The notes under the pieces: generated by a model | Database searches by the model: none | Told to the model about the DNA's origin: nothing | Seen by the model: only the letters and a program-made list of their open reading frames with translations | Source: an uncultured Clostridia bacterium | GTDB lineage: Bacteria; Bacillota_A; Clostridia; TANB77; CAG-508 | DNA: 64,000 nt | Direction of reading: 5' to 3' | Assembly (NCBI GenBank): GCA_944393295.1 | Contig: CALXZR010000124.1 | Span: forward strand, 1-64,000 | Made by a program: the position numbers and the translations under genes | Part shown: positions 62,110 through 64,000 of the stretch, piece after piece | How positions within the stretch are numbered: the stretch's first letter is position 1 | Layout of the letters: each line of letters begins with the position of its first letter

Positions 62110-63386
62110 ATGAATGATGAGAAAAGGCTAAGCCAAATAAGAAGAAAAAATGCAAAACTTTATCCAATATATAAAATGTTTTCTTGGGATTTGCTATTTT
62201 TTTATTCAATAGAGTTTTTATTTTACACTATCACCAAAAAGCTTACAGCTTCAGAAGTATTAGTAATTAATGGATTTTATTTACTTTTTAAAATTTTAAT
62301 GCAAATACCTGCTGTTACTATTACAGATTTTTTAGGAAAAAAGAAGAGTATAGTATTTGGAAATTTTATGCTAATTTTTTATATTTTAGTTTTATTAATT
62401 TTTCCAGGGATGATAAGTGTTATAATAGCAGATTTATTATGTGCTTTGGGATATACGGTGAAAACAATATCTGAACCAAATTTACTGTATGATTCTGTTT
62501 CTACTAAAGGTGGAGATGGCTTATATTCGAAATTAGATGCTAAAGGTGGTAGTCTGTATTATATATTAGATGGTATTGCTTCACTAGTTGCAGGTTATTT
62601 ATTTGTAATAAATAACTATATACCAATGTTAATATGCTTAGGCTTTGTAATTATATCTACAATACTATCTTTTGGCTTTCAAGATATATATGAAGTAAAA
62701 ACAAAAGAAAATGCAAATATTTTAAAAACAATTAAAGAGTATAAAAAAGATTTAAAGAATTCTTTTAAATTTATTTTAAAGTCAAAAAGGATGAGAGCTT
62801 TTATTTTATTTCAAGTGGTATTTTATAGTTTGATAGAAATTATAGATACATATAATGGTGATTTATTGATAAATATAGGAATACCAGAAGAACAATTTTC
62901 TATGATTTTTGCAGTACTTACATTAATTGGTGGAGTTTCAATATCATTAAAAAAGAATATAGAGAAGAAATTTAAAAATCGAACTCTATCTTTTTTATCA
63001 CTTATGTACATATTAGCTTGTATATTCATTGGATTTGTAACAAGCTTAAATAATAGAAAGCCATTATTCCTTTTGTTCTAGTAATGCTGGCTGTTACAAA
63101 AATAAGTGCATCTATATGGTATATATTAGAAGCTAAATATTTGAAAAATTTTACTAAACCAGAAATGAGAAATAAAGTAAGTTTTACTTATGAATTTATT
63201 GGAGGAATTGCAGCAAGTATATTTTCAATATTAGGAGGTTTATTACTAAAAGTATTTAGAGTTCAAAACGCATTTTTATTAGTTGGACTTATTGCATTAA
63301 TTTGTATGACATTAGTGTTAGATTATATGAGAACTAGATTTGGTTTAAAAGCAGAACAATATACAGAAGAAGATATAGAATTTTAA
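62110..63386 (+). CDS. MFS-type transporter, frame broken near 63058
   Basis: Joined length about 425 residues, with RBS TAAGGAAT. About twelve hydrophobic segments; DFLGKKKSIVFGNFM is the loop 2-3 signature. The first frame ends LNNRKPLFLLF-stop at 63081. The next frame reads KAIIPFVLVMLAVTKISASIWYILEAKYLKN and on to the end, so one base appears missing near 63058-63061 (GAAAGCC, likely four A originally). Substrate unknown; resembles drug or sugar exporters. This break is not at a CGG codon and looks like ordinary indel or error. Confidence 0.78.
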
Positions 63387-63413
63387 AATTAATATGAAAT
63401 AATGGTGCAGTAT

Positions 63414-64000
63414 ATGAATAGTAAAGAAAAATTAGAAAAACTAAAACTAGAATATGATAAATTACAGAAAAAATATGGAGCAAAAGAACTTAAATCTATA
63501 TATAATGGTGGACAAACAAAAAATCCAGAACTATGTTTTGTATTTATGAATCCAACTGGAAGAAACATAGCATCTTTACCAGAGTGGAAAGGTATACAAT
63601 CTCCATGGGTTGGTACTAAAAATATATGGAAGTTGTTTTTTAAGATTGGATTATTAGATAAAGAAATATTTGAAAGTATTGAACTAAAAAAACCAGCAGA
63701 TTGGGATGAAAATTTTGCACAGAAAGTGTATGAAAATGTGGAAAAGCACAACTATTTTATAACCAATTTGGGTAAATGTACCCAATTAGATGCAAGACCA
63801 TTACCAAATAGTGTATATATAGAATATTTAGAATTGTTGTTCCAAGAGTTTGAAATAATAAAGCCAAAAAAAATAATAACTTTTGGCAACCAAGTAAGTA
63901 GTATAATTTTAAACCAAAAAATATGTGTTTCAGAATGTAGAAAGAAAAAATATATTTTAAAATTGAAAAGTGGAGAATATGAAGTATATCCTGTATATTA
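63414..64000 (+). CDS. Uracil-DNA glycosylase-superfamily protein, 3' end outside window
   Basis: 195 visible residues from ATG 63414; the frame is open to the window edge. A coiled N-terminus (KEKLEKLKLEYDKLQKKYG) is followed by UDG-superfamily motifs: LCFVFMNPTGRNIASL (motif 1 type), YFITNLGKCTQLDARPLPNSVY, and PKKIITFGNQVSSIIL. This resembles family 4/5-like or unclassified UDGs that excise deaminated bases. No strong ribosome binding site (ATGGTGC). Substrate is not assignable. Confidence 0.72.
   Translation, partial: MNSKEKLEKLKLEYDKLQKKYGAKELKSIYNGGQTKNPELCFVFMNPTGRNIASLPEWKGIQSPWVGTKNIWKLFFKIGLLDKEIFESIELKKPADWDENFAQKVYENVEKHNYFITNLGKCTQLDARPLPNSVYIEYLELLFQEFEIIKPKKIITFGNQVSSIILNQKICVSECRKKKYILKLKSGEYEVYPVY

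Noticed and set aside
63389..63751. Leftward 120-residue ORF
   Set aside because: Shadow of the rightward UDG-like gene, which carries clear motifs.
1..64000. tRNA or rRNA genes
   Set aside because: None recognised by eye; no cloverleaf with TTCGANNC-type arms or conserved rRNA segments noticed.

Overview
The window is strongly A+T-rich chromosomal DNA from a low-GC Gram-positive bacterium of the Clostridia type. Evidence is the rpsU-yqeY pair, a DacF-type carboxypeptidase, a CwlD-type spore-cortex amidase, a WalR/WalK-like two-component pair, holB-ricT, and a 2[4Fe-4S] ferredoxin, all with AGGAGG-type ribosome binding sites. An uncultured gut lineage is a plausible guess, but no 16S gene or tRNA was seen to fix it.

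Layout. 1-26314 is host DNA: rpsU end, yqeY, a CAP/SH3 secreted protein, dacF (frame break), a large thioester (TQXA-type) surface adhesin, an Ig-like anchored protein with a receiver-GGDEF cyclase, cwlD, a giant cyclic beta-glucan synthase-like enzyme (frame break), a walR/walK-like pair, an acidic membrane protein, signal peptidase I, holB-ricT, an MTA/SAH deaminase and a ferredoxin. 26315-60380 is a complete-looking ~34 kb siphovirus-type prophage of HK97 morphology class. It is integrated by a large serine recombinase into the last codons of the ferredoxin gene, with 15-bp direct repeats at both ends. 60381-64000 is host again: the displaced ferredoxin tail and terminator, an XRE regulator, a glucosaminidase, an MFS transporter (frame break) and the start of a uracil-DNA-glycosylase-like gene.

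Prophage order: integrase, candidate small RNA, GIY-YIG membrane protein and S24 repressor (leftward). Then Cro-like regulator, YneA-like LysM protein, Spo0A C-domain protein, RusA, replisome organiser, a run of small genes with several decayed ones, ArpU-like late regulator, HNH, candidate cos, terS, terL, portal, ClpP-type protease, capsid, connectors, tail tube, tail chaperones with a -1 frameshift, tape measure, Dit, Tal, fibres, holin-like genes and CHAP endolysin. It ends with an independently promoted leftward unknown gene next to attR.

The most unusual signal concerns the codon CGG. By eye I find only four in-frame CGG codons in the whole window. Three of them (dacF 2125, glucan synthase 12937, phage replisome organiser 32289) sit exactly where the reading frame must move +1 to restore a conserved protein, and the fourth is the penultimate codon of terL. 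This suggests either that CGG is an unassigned or hungry codon that causes +1 frameshifting here, or a very odd error pattern. Other notable items are three phage genes with a well-spaced Shine-Dalgarno in front of AUA rather than AUG, an (AC)11 tract in a leader ORF coupled to a tail-fibre gene, and overlapping back-to-back promoters that would make a ~73-nt phage RNA.
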